Shown one piece after another: positions 21,429 through 33,439 of a stretch of DNA of 64,000 nucleotides (position 1 is the stretch's first letter; each line of letters begins with the position of its first letter). The notes under the pieces are model-generated. The model saw nothing but the letters and a program-made list of their open reading frames with translations, searched no databases and was not told the DNA's origin. The DNA is taken from contig ML978134.1 in NCBI GenBank assembly GCA_010015805.1, positions 62,001 to 126,000 on the forward strand. Reading direction: 5' to 3'. The stretch comes from Rhizodiscina lignyota. Its lineage: Eukaryota > Ascomycota > Dothideomycetes > Aulographales > Rhizodiscinaceae. The translations under genes were made by a program, and so were the position numbers.

Positions 21429-23035
21429 CTACCGCCTCATGTCCCGCCGATATTCTGCATCCTCGTCTATTTCCCGCTTTCTTCTCCGTTCATAATCCTC
21501 CGCCCTTCTCCTCCGCTCTTTTTGTTCCTTTGTTTCCTGTTTCGATACCTTTGAGCCAGTCGCCATCTGTGCCTCTCGCAACAGATTCGACCAGCTCTTC
21601 TTCAGTCCTCCCAAGAGTCCTTGTTTAGGCGCGCTTGCTGTGCTCATCGGTGCACTATTGGGCGGTTGGTATGCTCCCATCACCCCTTTGGCCATGTTCT
21701 GCGAGTTTACTCGTACTCGTTTTATCTGCCTCTTCTTGTCTTCCACAACCAGTGGTTTTGCCGGCTTATTCAATGGGTATAGACCCAGAGCGTTTCTCAC
21801 ACTATCCCGCATGAGGATTTTTCCCTGTGCCATGCCAAGCAATGCTGTCGCGGTGAAGGAAAGCTGCAGGCAGCCGGGCATAGTTGTCATGAAAATGAAC
21901 GTAACAGCAGGCAGGCCGTACATCATGACATTCTTCATCGTTGTCATCGCTTGGATATCTCCGGCTCCACTCTCTCCGCCTCCCTGGTCACTTGTTAGCT
22001 ATGTGAATGGAAGTATATAGATAATGTAAGGGAGTAGAGAGCGGGACTTGTCAAGAGGCATCCCACGTGCCAGAGATGCTACAGAAACATTCACTGACCT
22101 TGATCAAATAGAACATTGTAGCTGATAGCGCGACGGGCAAGATAAAATACGGGTCCGAGACAGTCAAGTCCTTTATCCACAAGAAACCGCCATCTTGCAT
22201 GCCAGGTACTGGTAATGAAGCCATGGATCGCATAAGATGGAACGTCCCATATCCCAAAAAGCCTTGCACAATTGGTCCGGCGAATTGCTTCCACGGTTTG
22301 AACCCCACAGACTCCCTAATTTCCCTTTCCTTGTTTCGCGCTATCGCTAATCTGTAATTATCACCTTTCATCGCTGCGTCTCTCATCTCTTGAGTAATTG
22401 GCCGGGTAACGTCGGCCATTGCCTTCATCCGAGCCATCTGGTCGGACTGAATGACCTGCGGGAACGCAAGGACAAGGAAACGGTAAAGGGTGCACGTAAT
22501 GAGGATGGTCTGCCACCACGGCGTGCCGCAGAGCACATGGACGTGTTCGTAGGCCCATTGCATTATAGCCGTTGGTCCCCAGCCAAAGTCGAGGCCAAGC
22601 TCTTTCAGATAGCCAATGTGTGGTTCCACATTCATTATACCAGACGACGTGGTGTGGAAGTCAAGCTGATCGAGGGAGGTGGACTGGGTGGGAGCGAGAG
22701 CATCTTTGGAAGCTTCCGATGCTTGACTCGTCGTTGGGGGTTCGATTTGGGAGAGAGTCTGAGTCTGGTTTGAAATGGATCGCGCGGAGACGAGATTGAT
22801 GGTTGCAGGACGTATCATTGGTCTCGCTCCTTGCAATTGCGGTCCGCATGGCCGCCATCGTATTGAGGCATTCGCGTCGAATGCCAGACGTGTAGAAAAC
22901 TACCAGTACTCAGCAATTACCATTCGGAAGAATCAAGAAACTCACCGCTCTGGATTTCCCTCCAGATGCATTTTTTAGTAATTGGGAAGAAGCGAAGACC
23001 TTCTGCGAGAGGCGAACGCCTCTGGAGGGTATCAT
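21429..23035 (-). CDS. OXA1: Mitochondrial inner-membrane insertase Oxa1 (YidC/Oxa1/Alb3 family)
   Basis: Three exons: 23035-22946, 22899-22099 and 21983-21429 (481 aa). Exon 1 encodes a basic mitochondrial presequence beginning MIPSRGVRLSQKVF, and splicing gives AFSTRLAFDANASIR. Transmembrane segments include WWQTILITCTLYRFLVLAF and PYFILPVALSATMFYLI, and the third exon opens GGGESGAGDIQAMTTMKNVM and continues with further segments. The conserved loop QMARMKAMADVTRPIT and the cytosol-averse amphipathic FKPWKQFAGPIVQGF fit Oxa1. The C-terminal matrix tail is long, very basic and probably coiled (KEQKERRRRAEDYERRRKR), which in yeast Oxa1 contacts mitoribosomes. It inserts mitochondrially encoded respiratory subunits into the inner membrane. 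Confidence 0.94.
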
Positions 23036-24394
23036 TGCTCGGCTGTTCCCCTTCACTGACTTCATGCGAAACTTTGCTTCGGATAGAGGAGCGCGTCTGC
23101 CAAGAGGTTGAACTTTCCGCTCCACTCCACTCCGCCGCATTCCCCTACTGATCAGTGATCTCCACCTGAGACATTTCCCGCCCCATGCTAAATTAAGGGC
23201 CCAACACATTCACTTGTCTGATATTTCTCCGGTCGCCTCCTCTCTGGTGCCTGGGTGTGGATCCGAATCCCCCTTCGATGGCTGAGCCTAAATGATGATC
23301 TCCACATCACATCGCTTTCATCCAAGCGCCAGGAAACTCTCAAAGTCGAAAGCTGCTGTCATCCCATTCTCCGCATCTTGGCTGTGGAGATGGTCGGATG
23401 CTCTTTGCAAGGCTCAAGCTCGAGCATGTCATCCTAATGTTGGTTAAGGTAGCTGATCAGTGCTATTAAAGATTCGCCAAGCTTCGCAAATCAACATGGC
23501 CGAAATGATAGCATCCAATCGGTCTACACTCCCAGGGCACCACCCATTAGGCTGTGCTAGTAGGGTCAAATGATTGAGCTCGAGGCTGAAGTTGGGTTTA
23601 CGTACGGTCAACCACGTCGATGTGTACAATTGGAGGACTCGTACAATTGGATGTTTCGCGTACACTTGGCTGAATCCGACCTTCGACCTTTGCTTCAAGT
23701 CTCTAACTAGTATCCATCTTTCCATAAATGGACGAGCTAAGGAACTCTGTCCCATCTCATTTCATGCCGGTCAACCTTGATTACGCATTTCACTTCCTTG
23801 AGTGACTTATTTCAACTCATATTCGGTCTGATTTCGAAAACATAGCGTAATATGATCTCATCCTGTCAACGCCTCTCTCTCCTGCGTAACATACCATTTC
23901 GTTCCCTTGGTTGCACAAAAGAATCCTTCGACGAGATGGTATAAGCAAGCATCATCATGCCTATGCCGGAATCTCACGGTGTCTCCACATTTATGGCTGT
24001 GAGGGCATGTCGAAATGCTGCCTTGGGTGATCGAATGAACGCAACTCCTTAGGATCGACTTGAAATAGCCTGATGAGAGTGCACATTTACACTCCAGGAA
24101 GAAAGACTCCGTTCAAAACTCCAACACCAGCCCCTATGCTTGGACAAGGAGATGAAATTAATGGACGTGCCGAAATGCCGCTCTAACGAACAGACCAGAG
24201 GATGAGTGCTATTTTTGAAGCCGACGACAATATCTACGACGCCCTCTGAGGTATAAATACCCCATTCGAATCGCTCCAGAGACTCTTCATTCTCCAGCAA
24301 GCCAAAGCAATCGACCAAAGTCTTCAGCTACAGCTTCCAAGCCCAAGTCCTCTTTCAAGTTCTTTGAACACCTATTTTCAAACACTACATCAAA
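23036..24394. other. 1.36 kb intergenic region
   Basis: No gene was recognised. The left end is the OXA1 promoter and the right end the promoter of the small secreted protein, with TATAAATA at 24252-24259, about 143 bp before its ATG. A 103-codon leftward frame at 23444-23755 has no motif. Confidence 0.55.
24252..24259 (+). promoter_or_regulatory. TATA box of small secreted protein gene
   Basis: TATAAATA followed by a CT-rich leader, placed ~143 bp before the start codon of the candidate effector. Confidence 0.5.
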
Positions 24395-24709
24395 ATGTAC
24401 GCCGTCACCAACCTCGTCGTTCTTGCTCTTGCGGCCACCGCCGTCACGGCCAATCCTCTCCAGAAGCGGGCCGACTACACCATCGACACTGGCTCTGGCG
24501 ATCAGTGCGGTGCTGCAGGTGGTGTACACAACCACCTCACGGGTAGCGCGACCACCTGCTATCCCATTGGTGGCAACAGCATCAGCGCTGTTGGCGGCTG
24601 CCAAGTCTACACCACTTCCGGTGCCGACTGCAATGGCTCTCAGCAGCAGATCTCCACTGGTGGAGATTGCGTCCAGGTTCCTTTTGCTGGTATTCGTGTT
24701 GTCTGTTAA
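24395..24709 (+). CDS. Small cysteine-rich secreted protein (candidate effector)
   Basis: An intronless 104-aa protein. Residues 1-19 form a clear signal peptide (MYAVTNLVVLALAATAVTA). A short pro-region ends in Lys-Arg (NPLQKR), a Kex2-type processing site, leaving a mature domain of ~79 residues with six cysteines, enough for three disulphides. The domain is rich in Gly, Ser and Thr (GSGDQCGAAGGVHNHL, then CYPIGGNSISAVGGC) and ends FAGIRVVC. No named effector family was recognised. Small size, even cysteine number, Kex2 site and strong TATA box are what secreted fungal effectors or antimicrobial-type proteins show. The actual role is unknown. Confidence 0.85.
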   Translation: MYAVTNLVVLALAATAVTANPLQKRADYTIDTGSGDQCGAAGGVHNHLTGSATTCYPIGGNSISAVGGCQVYTTSGADCNGSQQQISTGGDCVQVPFAGIRVVC

Positions 24710-25208
24710 ATATATACCTTCGAAGCTCCATGACAAGTGTTTAAAACTGAGGAATCCAAGCTATGTACGACGAGTTTGTGAGTTGGATGCTGGTGGAGGT
24801 CGTCAAGGATGGTTGGTTGTTGCTGGTGGCTGGTGTTGTGGCTGGGGATCGCTGATTGGCAGGGGTTAGGCGGTACCTACCTCGAGTGCTTTTATGACTT
24901 GTCTTCGAATACGTCTCGAATGTACACACTCTTTTGTAGCATGAAATCATTTCCGGGCCCGCAACTTACTGCTTCTTCTATTCCCCCTCAAAACGTGCAT
25001 AAGATTCTCCAAATCTCTCGTCGTTTTCGAGGATTGAGAGATCTTTGGGCGCAGAAAGTCCCGCCGTCAGCGACAAACGCATCTTTGCGCCTTGCCAAAT
25101 CTTCCGCATCAGGTAGAGTATCGAAGTAGCACCCACCATGGACGCTCTTTTATAGGCTGTAGTTCTTCCTTGATCATTTATTCATCTTCCTACCTTCCTT
25201 GGCGCGAA
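24710..25208. other. Intergenic, no gene recognised
   Basis: 3' region of the secreted-protein gene and promoter of the MFS gene. Open frames here are antisense or out-of-frame continuations. Confidence 0.55.
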
Positions 25209-26906
25209 ATGTCACACGAAGACCGTGCCCAACCGCTCGACCTTAACCATGGTTCGGAATCCGAGAGACGCGTCGCCGGGGAGAGAACTCCTCTGATACC
25301 ACCTCCGGAGCCTCTAGAATCCCGCGAAGCTTCTACTGATGGTGAACCGATATCCAATGGCTTTACCGAACACCCACCCGCTCAGGAGGAAGAAGATGTA
25401 CCGTTACCGAAGCTCCAAATCTTTTTGTTGTCTTATGCCCGGATGGTCGAACCGGTCGCATTCTTCTCGATCTTTCCGTTCGTTAATCAAATGATATTCG
25501 AGACTGGTGCTGTAAAGGAAGCGGATGTGGGTTTTTGGAGTGGCTTGATGGTATGTGCATGAAGCCTCACTATTAGTATTGCATATATCGCAATCAACTC
25601 ATTAGTCGGCCAACAGGAATCGCTCTTCTCCTTGACCCAAACGATTGTAATGCTTGCTTGGGGAAAAGCCGCCGACCGCTGGGGACGAAAGCCTGTCCTG
25701 GTATTCTCGCTTTGCGGCATCTCCGTAGCTGTCGCGCTCTTCGGATTCTGTAAGACCATCTGGCAGATGATCCTCGCTCGTTGCTTCGCCGGTGTCTTCG
25801 CAGGAACCGTTGTCACCGTTCGTGCAATGTTTTCGGAGAACAGCACGAAGAAGACACAAGCACGAGCGTTCAGCTTCTTCGCCTTTGCTAGCAATACTGG
25901 TATCTTCATCGGGCCTCTTCTGGGCGGCAATCTACAGCACCCGGCTGAGAGCTTTCCCAACGTCTTCGGCAATGTCGCACTCTTTAAAAAGTATCCGTTT
26001 GCATTACCTACGATGGTCACGGGCTTCTTTGCACTGAGCGCGGCAATTACATGCGGTTTATTCATCAAAGAGACTTTAAAGCCGAAGGACGATAGAGAGG
26101 AGGACGAGCCGCCAATGTCAATGCTACAAATATTAAAAGCACCTGGAGTCGCTCGAGTCCTTGGGATATACTCCGAGATTTTTCTCATCGTTCTTGGTTC
26201 TGCCGCAGGTGGGTAGCGTCATAGACCTCGAACTCCAATGCTAATAGTACACAGTTATGCCCGTTTTTTGGTTTACAACCATCAAACTTGGAGGCTACAG
26301 CTGGTCGCCAAACATGATCTCGATCTTCTTGGGCGCAGGCGGTGGATCCCAGGCGCTCTGGCTCTTACTCGTGTTTCCTTACTTGCAGCGCAGTATGGGA
26401 ACAGGCGGAGTATTAAGAGCTTGTGGCTGGATTTGGCCATTCTTCCTTGCTGCATCGCCGCTCGGGAACCTTCTCCTACGGAATCACTGGAAAGTTGCAT
26501 TCTGGTCAATACTACCGGCGTGCCACGTTTTTGGTAGTGGTGTCGCAATGTCCTTCAGTACGTACTGCTCGCTACGCTCTGTTGAGCGCACTCACCGAGA
26601 ACTATCCATAAGACCAAACTGACTCTAATAGCTGCGATACAACTATGTATCAACGATATTTCACCCTCGGGGAGCTCCTTTGGGCTCCTGAATTCGATAG
26701 CGCTCTCTTTGGTCAGCGGTCTTAGGGCTTTCGCCCCAGTGGTGTTCACGAGTATCTTTGCAATCGGCGTACGCTCACAAGTACTTGGAGGCCAGCTGAT
26801 CTGGGTATTGTTGGTAGCTATGGCAATACTCTTCCGCTTCTCGCTTAAATGGCTGCCAGAGGAAGCTGAAGGAAGACCACAAAAACGAAGCAGCAGGGTT
26901 GACTAA
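25209..26906 (+). CDS. Major facilitator superfamily transporter (DHA1-like)
   Basis: Four exons: 25209-25550, 25617-26208, 26255-26557 and 26632-26906 (503 aa). A ~75-residue acidic, proline-rich N-terminus precedes twelve predicted helices. The MFS signature between helices 2 and 3 reads WGKAADRWGRKPVLV, matching GxxADRxGRK. The family resembles yeast Zrc/Zif1-like and other DHA1 exporters with a central loop (KETLKPKDDREEDEPP). Substrates in this group vary from siderophore-related compounds and zinc chelators to drugs, and none can be assigned. An upstream in-frame ATG exists, but MSHEDRAQPLDL at 25209 is preferred because the extension looks like leader sequence. All three introns have GT-AG ends and keep frame. 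Confidence 0.9.
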
Positions 26907-27351
26907 GGGCCGAAGTAGAAACTGATCCATATATCATGTTGAGTTACGAACATTTGCTCAGCCAACATTAGCATGTGTTTATTGGTGGGTACTCTGGACC
27001 GTTGGACGTTAACACCAGTTAACTGCGCGGTCCCGCTCAAGGTAGTACGGCGCATGAAACAGAATGACGCCAACTCTCCCATAAACGGAAGAACTGGGAC
27101 CGAAGACGGTTACAGTGGAACGGCAATCTAAGATTTCGTGAAGGACTTGGGCACACATTACCCTGTGCGTGAAGGATCATCTGGCGAGGCTCATTGCTTC
27201 AACGGCCAAGGGGCGAATAAAGATGATGATCATGTTCAGGATTTTACTGTACATGTAATTCATTGGTGGATCTAGAATAGATGTAGATGAACCTGCAACG
27301 CACTCTTCGTATGTCAAGTCGATGGCGCAACCTTAAGAAGTTACATCTGAT
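26907..27351. other. Convergent intergenic spacer
   Basis: A shared 3' region between the MFS gene and the NLR gene. No gene was seen. Confidence 0.6.
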
Positions 27352-30300
27352 TTAGCCTATATGCTGTCCAACTTCCATCAATGACCTCAGAGATATCGAA
27401 TCGTTAGCGTCCGGAAACATAGCGATGTTCCGTTTCTCAACGGCTTTATAGAATGGCGTCAATTGTTCTAAAACCCTTTGCGCGTGCGGAAAATCCACCA
27501 GACCTTTGCGAGTAAGGATGGCCTCGCACTCCATCAAAAGTCTCTCTTCTTGGATAGGGCCCATTCTCGCATTGTGCATGATTTCATCGACAAAGTCTGC
27601 ACAGGTTTCAACAGCCTCTTCAAAATGTCCTTGCCGTCGGAGTATCTCAGCCAATTGAAGGATATTGCTCAGACTGCGTAGTGCCGCTTTGCCGAAGATC
27701 CGGGTATGTATCTGCAATGCGTGGAGGACATGCCGACTCGCTTCATCGGGCCGGTTTAATTCTACTAGGACATCGGCAAGATAGACATTGATGTGCGCTC
27801 GCCTTGCTTCTGTTGTGTATTGAGCGACGTCTAAAAGAGATTTGTACGTTCTCTCGGCGCCATGGAGGTCTTTAGTACGGTAAAGCATCCACGCAAGATT
27901 AATCTTGCTTGTAATCGTGTCTCGGTGGTCCTCCCCCAGGAGTTTCTCTCTCGTGGTGGCAACACTTGAAATGAGCTCCAAGGCTTCGGCTTGTCGGTCC
28001 TGAGAATCCAAATTGCTGCTGAGAAGAAGCATCGTCCTCATTACATCAAAGTTTACTGGCACAACTTGGGCACGTTGGATCCTCAGTGCATCGCGGAGAT
28101 ACCTTTCTCCTTCCTGGAATTTGCCTCTTTGATACAGAATGTCGCCCAAATGTGACATCGCGATCGACACTGTCCATGAATCCGGCCCGTACAATAGTTC
28201 CTTTCCCTCTAGCACTTGTCGATGAAGACGCTCTGCCTCTTCAAAGTCACTTTGCAGGGTCAGAACTCCCCCGAGTTCGGTCTGAATCGCAAAACGTAAG
28301 GTCTCAAAGCGCATAGATCCGAGATCAGTTGACTCCTGCTCATGCTCGGGACATCGCTGAAGTAGGGATTTCAAGTGCTCGGAGGCCTCATCGAGTCTTC
28401 TCATCGTACGGAGCGCCTCGGCGATCCTGAGTTCCGACCATAGAGTCACACGGTTGGTCTCTCCCAGTCTGTGGCGAATGGTAGTGGATACTTCTTGTGC
28501 CATCTCCAAGCCCAACTCGGGTTCCCCTCTTGCGAGAAGATACCACGCAACTCGATTGAACAGACTCATGTATTCAGTCCAAAAACTCTCTGTAAATGGT
28601 AACTGGCTCCCAAGGAGAATAGCCCTCGAGTTCCATACAGGTAGTGCATGAGCTATGAGTGACTTATAGCTGGCGGACGCTCCAAAGTCGGCGGCTTCCC
28701 AGTTCAGAAGCGGTGCAAGGCGGATGATGGAAATCGCGACAAGAACTGCGTAATTAGATTGCCGTTTAACTGCCCATGCTTTGGCGGAAATTTGCACAAG
28801 TCGATGCATACTGAAGGTGTCTCCGGACTCATTGACTGTGATGAGATTGTATGCGATTAAGGTCGACAAATCCGATTCGAAAGCATCCTCTGAAACCCTC
28901 TCACTCCCAAGGACCCCAGTATTATCCGACATAGCCGTTTGGTTTGTGCTTCCAAGAGGTCCGCCATAATTCAAAATATCGCGACCTGTAACCTCTATAT
29001 CGCAGAGAAGGACATCTTGGATGGCTTGGCGATCAAACAAGCTCATCATACACAGAAGGTTAGCAGCGCTCGGAGCATCTCGATTGATTTGCTCAAACGA
29101 AAGCTGTAACGTCTTTACTACAGCGTTAGAAGTAGAAGTTCGATCACGGCGCAGATCCACGAATTCCGACGAGAGGAGTGAGTCCACTTTGGCTTGGTCG
29201 CTGAATGCCCCGAGGTACCTTTGCAAGGTCATCCGTGGAGCCATTCGATTGATGTAAGCCGCCGCTTGGACAATGGCGAGTGGCATGCATTCAAGAGCTT
29301 CAACAAGACGGCGAAGATCATTTTCTTCCTCCGCAGTATAAGCAAGCTTCTTCTCCAGAAGCATCGTAGCACTATCCGGATTCATCGGAGCAACTTTGAC
29401 TACCTCTTTATGGCTTCCGACTATCGCAACTGCAGCAGAATTGTTGCGACTTGTAACCAAGACATGTCCATGTGGAACAAAGGGCACGAAGCTAAGAAGA
29501 GCCGGACCGTCTGAATTTTCAGATTCCCAGGTAAATGCAGCATTGTCATCTGCATTGTCAATAATCATATACCAGGGACCATTGAACTCGTCTGAAAGCC
29601 ATCGATGCACAAGTGAGAGGCTTTGATCATCGTCGGCCTTGCTGGAGCTCACAAGACCTAATCTACTTGCGATCGTCCGGTAACTATCTTCAAACCGCGC
29701 TCGGCTTGCTGCGTAGACCCAGAAAATCCACGTATCATTTTGCTCTGCCCGTACTCGATACGAATATTCAATGGCAATTTGTGACTTGCCGACGCCTCCG
29801 GTCCCGACAAGCGCTATCCTGCTGCCGGCAACAGACCTTCGACGGTCGATCTCGCCGACAATGTCATCTCGTGGGATGAAATCCGGATCCCTTGCAAACG
29901 GCACAGTAGAGCCAGGTACGAGTTTGCTTGATCCGTTCCGTAAAGAGAGTTCGAGTTCGTTCGCGCGGAGTAACGTCGCACCTCCCAGTGCGGTAGCAAG
30001 TCTCTGGCAGCTATTCCTGAGATCCGCGCGCCGTCCATATAGATTGCCCCTCTCTCTAATTATGGTAAACCTTGACACCCGCCCATTCTTCAAGACTGTA
30101 CGAAGAAGAACATCTAACCTCTCTAGCTGATTCTTTATCTCGTCGAGTACTTGACGGAGGGGGGCAAGGCTTTCGTGATCGGGAGGTAGAGATTTAACGC
30201 TGGCTTCAACTAGATGAAGCACTGTCTCGATGTTCTTCACCTGTTTGATCTATGTCAGCAATTTGGTTGGTGTATTTTGTCTTGGAATACTAACCTCTCT

Positions 30301-30414
30301 TCGTATCTGTTCAAGAACATCGGGAGCTTTCTTTAGTTCATATAGGATCTTCCCAACAGAGCCAACGAACTCTATGAGGCTCACAATGCTCGCAGACACC
30401 GATAAAGGATCCAT
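27352..30414 (-). CDS. Fungal NLR-type protein: N-terminal helical domain, NB-ARC-type NTPase, tetratricopeptide repeats
   Basis: Two exons: 30414-30295 and 30240-27352 (1,002 aa). The N-terminus MDPLSVSASIVSLIEFVGSV is the start typical of the fungal NLR/STAND helical N-terminal domains. Phase-0 splicing continues it as REVKNIETVLHLVEAS. The NTPase core has Walker A GTGGVGKSQIAIEYSY (~residue 182) and Walker B WYMIIDNADD, then GHVLVTSRN and LECMPLAIVQAAAYI. A winged-helix region with FSMHRLVQISAKAW follows, and then roughly 400 residues of TPR-like repeats (AERLHRQVLEGKELLYGPDS, GERYLRDALRIQ). Such proteins are cytosolic switches linked to heterokaryon incompatibility and non-self response. 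No executioner HET, HeLo or lipase domain beyond the helical N-terminus was recognised, so the output is unknown. Confidence 0.9.
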
Positions 30415-31404
30415 GACAGGTCCGAAACCCGCGCAAGAGATTCATTTCTAGCTCAGGGAGACCGCAGGAGATGAGGCTGTGGCTCCGCCACTATGGCAGG
30501 ATTTGGTGCTACTCTGAATAGGCAACGCTCCATGAGTCGAAGAGGATTAGGCCAGCGAAGAGAAATCTCCAATGGCAGGATAGAGACCAATTCGAACCGC
30601 AGTTGTCTAACAACTCCAGTGTCGTTCCTTAAATTGCTTGGAGCGCCCTACCTTGAAGGTGACAAAAAGGTTTGCCGCAGCTTTCAAGACACGGAACAGT
30701 TATCTTGCAAAGCCTCTTTAATTAGTAGAGTGTACAAGTTCTTCAACGGGTTGCCCCCGTTATGTACACCCCCATGAAAATATAATTGAACTTTCAGAGA
30801 TAGTCTCACTTGCTTCGAAGTGCAAGAGTTGCTAGCGTGCCTGGCGGCCGGCCAGCTCCTTCGTCACCCTCAAGCCTGCTTACTCAGCATTCAGAAACGC
30901 CAAGCCTTAATCACCTTCGGTCTGCTCTGAATGTTGAATTCCTCTTCCATGCGCATCATTGTCTCTCTCTTTCTATAAGACGATAATTCATGCGACTGAG
31001 TGGCATTCCCCTTTCACTACGAAATGTCATGATTGGCCCAAAGCGCTGTTTTCGAACGTATTGCCTTCCCCATCCCCGAGACCACCATGTCTCCACTAAA
31101 CGGATGGCAGCCAAGCACAGAAAAGAGCATTCTCGGTGTTCAATGCTCCGGGCATTACAGTCAGGCCCATTAGAAACTACCATGTATATCATGCCGTCTT
31201 TCTATACCCCGCTGTGGGAATTTGATGCCAAGATCGGTACCGGGGAGATACAATAGCGAACTTTCCCAGATAGATGATGGCTGAGATGAAGGAGATATCG
31301 AACTTGCTTCTCCTTCGATGAAGAAGGTATAAAATGAGGTAGGTACATTCCAAAATGCTCGTTCTGGTCTTCCAACTGTTTTCATTCCATTTCAACTCTC
31401 CAAA
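30415..31404. other. Divergent promoter region, no gene recognised
   Basis: A ~1 kb spacer between the leftward NLR gene and the rightward lyase gene. It contains the lyase TATA box. Short frames of 80-95 codons on either strand lack motifs. Confidence 0.55.
31328..31334 (+). promoter_or_regulatory. TATA box of the rhamnogalacturonan lyase gene
   Basis: TATAAAA lies 77 bp before the ATG. Confidence 0.5.
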
Positions 31405-33186
31405 ATGGAGCTCTTTCGATCAATATGTCTCACATTCATGCTATCTACTTTTGTCACGGCTCTGAAGTCGCCATTTCTTACTATTCATAACTCGACATGG
31501 TGGTCCCTTTCCAATGGCGACAATTTCGTGATGAACATCAATTCCCTCGGCTATACCTATTCCATTCTCCTCAATGACAACGAGCTCGTGCACAAGGCAG
31601 TCGGCGGATACTCGGATTATGGCGGGAAATACACATTGAATTTCACTTCCGAGCGGCCAACTATCGCTAGAAGAACCGATAACATGATTGACGTGGCATT
31701 CGAGGCATATGAGGCGACGGTGCACTATGTTCTGTTCACCGGCTTAGCTGGTTTCTATGAATACAACATCAATAAGAACTTGGGCGAGCAAGGCGAGTGC
31801 CGCAGCCTCTGGCGACTTGATCCCAATCAATTCACGAACGGCCGTACCAACATTAAGAACGGCCCGCTCCCGCTGCTGAAGGACATTCAGACCGGATACA
31901 AAGTAGAAGATGAAACCTGGCAGCGCCCAAACGGCTCGTACATTACGAAGTATGACTGGTCGTGCTTCGTGAGAGATCTCGACTTTCACGGCGTTTACGG
32001 CAACGGAGTTGGCGCCTGGGTGATTGCACCAGGGAAAGACTACTACATTGGCGACCAGTTGAAGCAAGAATTGATGCTGCACAGGGAGAGCTCAACGAAC
32101 GATACCGTGCTGCTGCACATGTACCATGGCAGTCACTACAACTCCGAATTTTCGAATCTCATTCCGAGGGGCAAAATGTGGGGCCCATGGCTTGTATATT
32201 TCAATGACGGCGATGTGGAGGACGCTGCAAAGCGCACGCAGCAGGAGTTCCGCTCGTGGCCGTACGGCTGGCTCACAGACTCCCAATATGAAGCTCGTGG
32301 AAGCTTAACGGGCAGGTTGATGCTCAGTGATGGGCGCCCAGCCTCCGGCGCAGCTGTCTTCCTCGGCGATGAGGGCGACACCTGTAATCAGGGTACGACA
32401 TATCAATACACAAGCTACGCTGACGACGCGGGGAATTTCGAATTTGATGACGTGCGGAGAGAGAAACAGTACACAATGCAGGCGTGGGCGAACGGAGGAA
32501 AGATTGGAGATGTACAGACAGTTTTCGTCAAGCCCAATATCACCATCGGGGAAAACACTCCACTTGGAAAGCTAACATGGCCAACGTCTGGAAGGGAAGT
32601 GGCATGGCAGATAGGTGAATTCGATAGGAAGACACTGGGATTTAAGCTGAGCGACCACCCGATGGAGCATGGCTTAAGCGACAGGGGTCCCGCAAATCTC
32701 ATCTACGCCATTGGTGTGAACAAGCCATCAGACTGGTGGATCATACAGAGTGCCCAAGGCAACTGGACAGTCCTATTTGACGTACCGGAGCCAAAGGGCC
32801 GAACAGGAATGCTATCATTGTCATTTGCAGGATATACCAGTCAAAACGGTTATGGCCTTGGAGCAGATTCGTATTCCCTTCCTGAAATTACACCAACGGG
32901 CCTCAATGTCAGCATGAACGAATTCTACATTGGCACAATAGTGAGCGAGAATGCGACAGATGGAGCCATTTATCGGAGTGCTGTCAAAGCTGGAGGGTAT
33001 TACTTTTCGGAGTTCCACATCCCAAACGAGGTTCTGATCAATGGGTCAAATCGCTTAGATCTGTAAGAGAATCACTGTGCATCTAGGCAGAGCAAATTTG
33101 TAACTGACTTCAATTTCAGGACTACTACTCAGAATCATCGCTGGAGAGGCATCATGTGGGACGCTCTGAAGTTTGAGTGGAATTGA
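31405..33186 (+). CDS. Secreted rhamnogalacturonan lyase, polysaccharide lyase family 4 type
   Basis: Two exons: 31405-33062 and 33120-33186 (574 aa). A signal peptide (MELFRSICLTFMLSTFVTA) precedes the catalytic beta-sandwich. Regions such as VHYVLFTGLAGFYEYNI, WRLDPNQFTNGRTN and KYDWSCFVRDLDFHGVYGNG match the rhamnogalacturonan lyase family. A fibronectin-like middle domain (GSLTGRLMLSDGRPASGAAVFLG) and a C-terminal carbohydrate-binding jelly roll (RTGMLSLSFAGYTS) follow. The 57-nt intron near the 3' end, with acceptor TTTCAG, replaces a premature stop with a conserved end, WRGIMWDALKFEWN. The enzyme would cleave rhamnose-galacturonate linkages in pectin by beta-elimination, outside the cell. 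There are several Asn-X-Ser/Thr sites. A plant-associated or saprotrophic lifestyle follows by inference. Confidence 0.92.
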
Positions 33187-33439
33187 GAAGTATCTTACAT
33201 ATGCACACAATCTCCTCCAAAGAGAACAGTATTCAGTATCTAGTCCGGCCATGGAGCTTCTTCGCAACTTCTCGTGCCAGCAAGCGTCCTGTTTGTTCGC
33301 TAGGATGAAGCTCTTCCCAAAACATATATGCCACCTCTCCGTCCATTTTCAAGAACTTCGATGAAGGATGTATCTGCTTCTTCTTTGCTAGGCAAGACCA
33401 CGTTATTGAAGCATTACCGAACAACAAGTTCATATCCTT

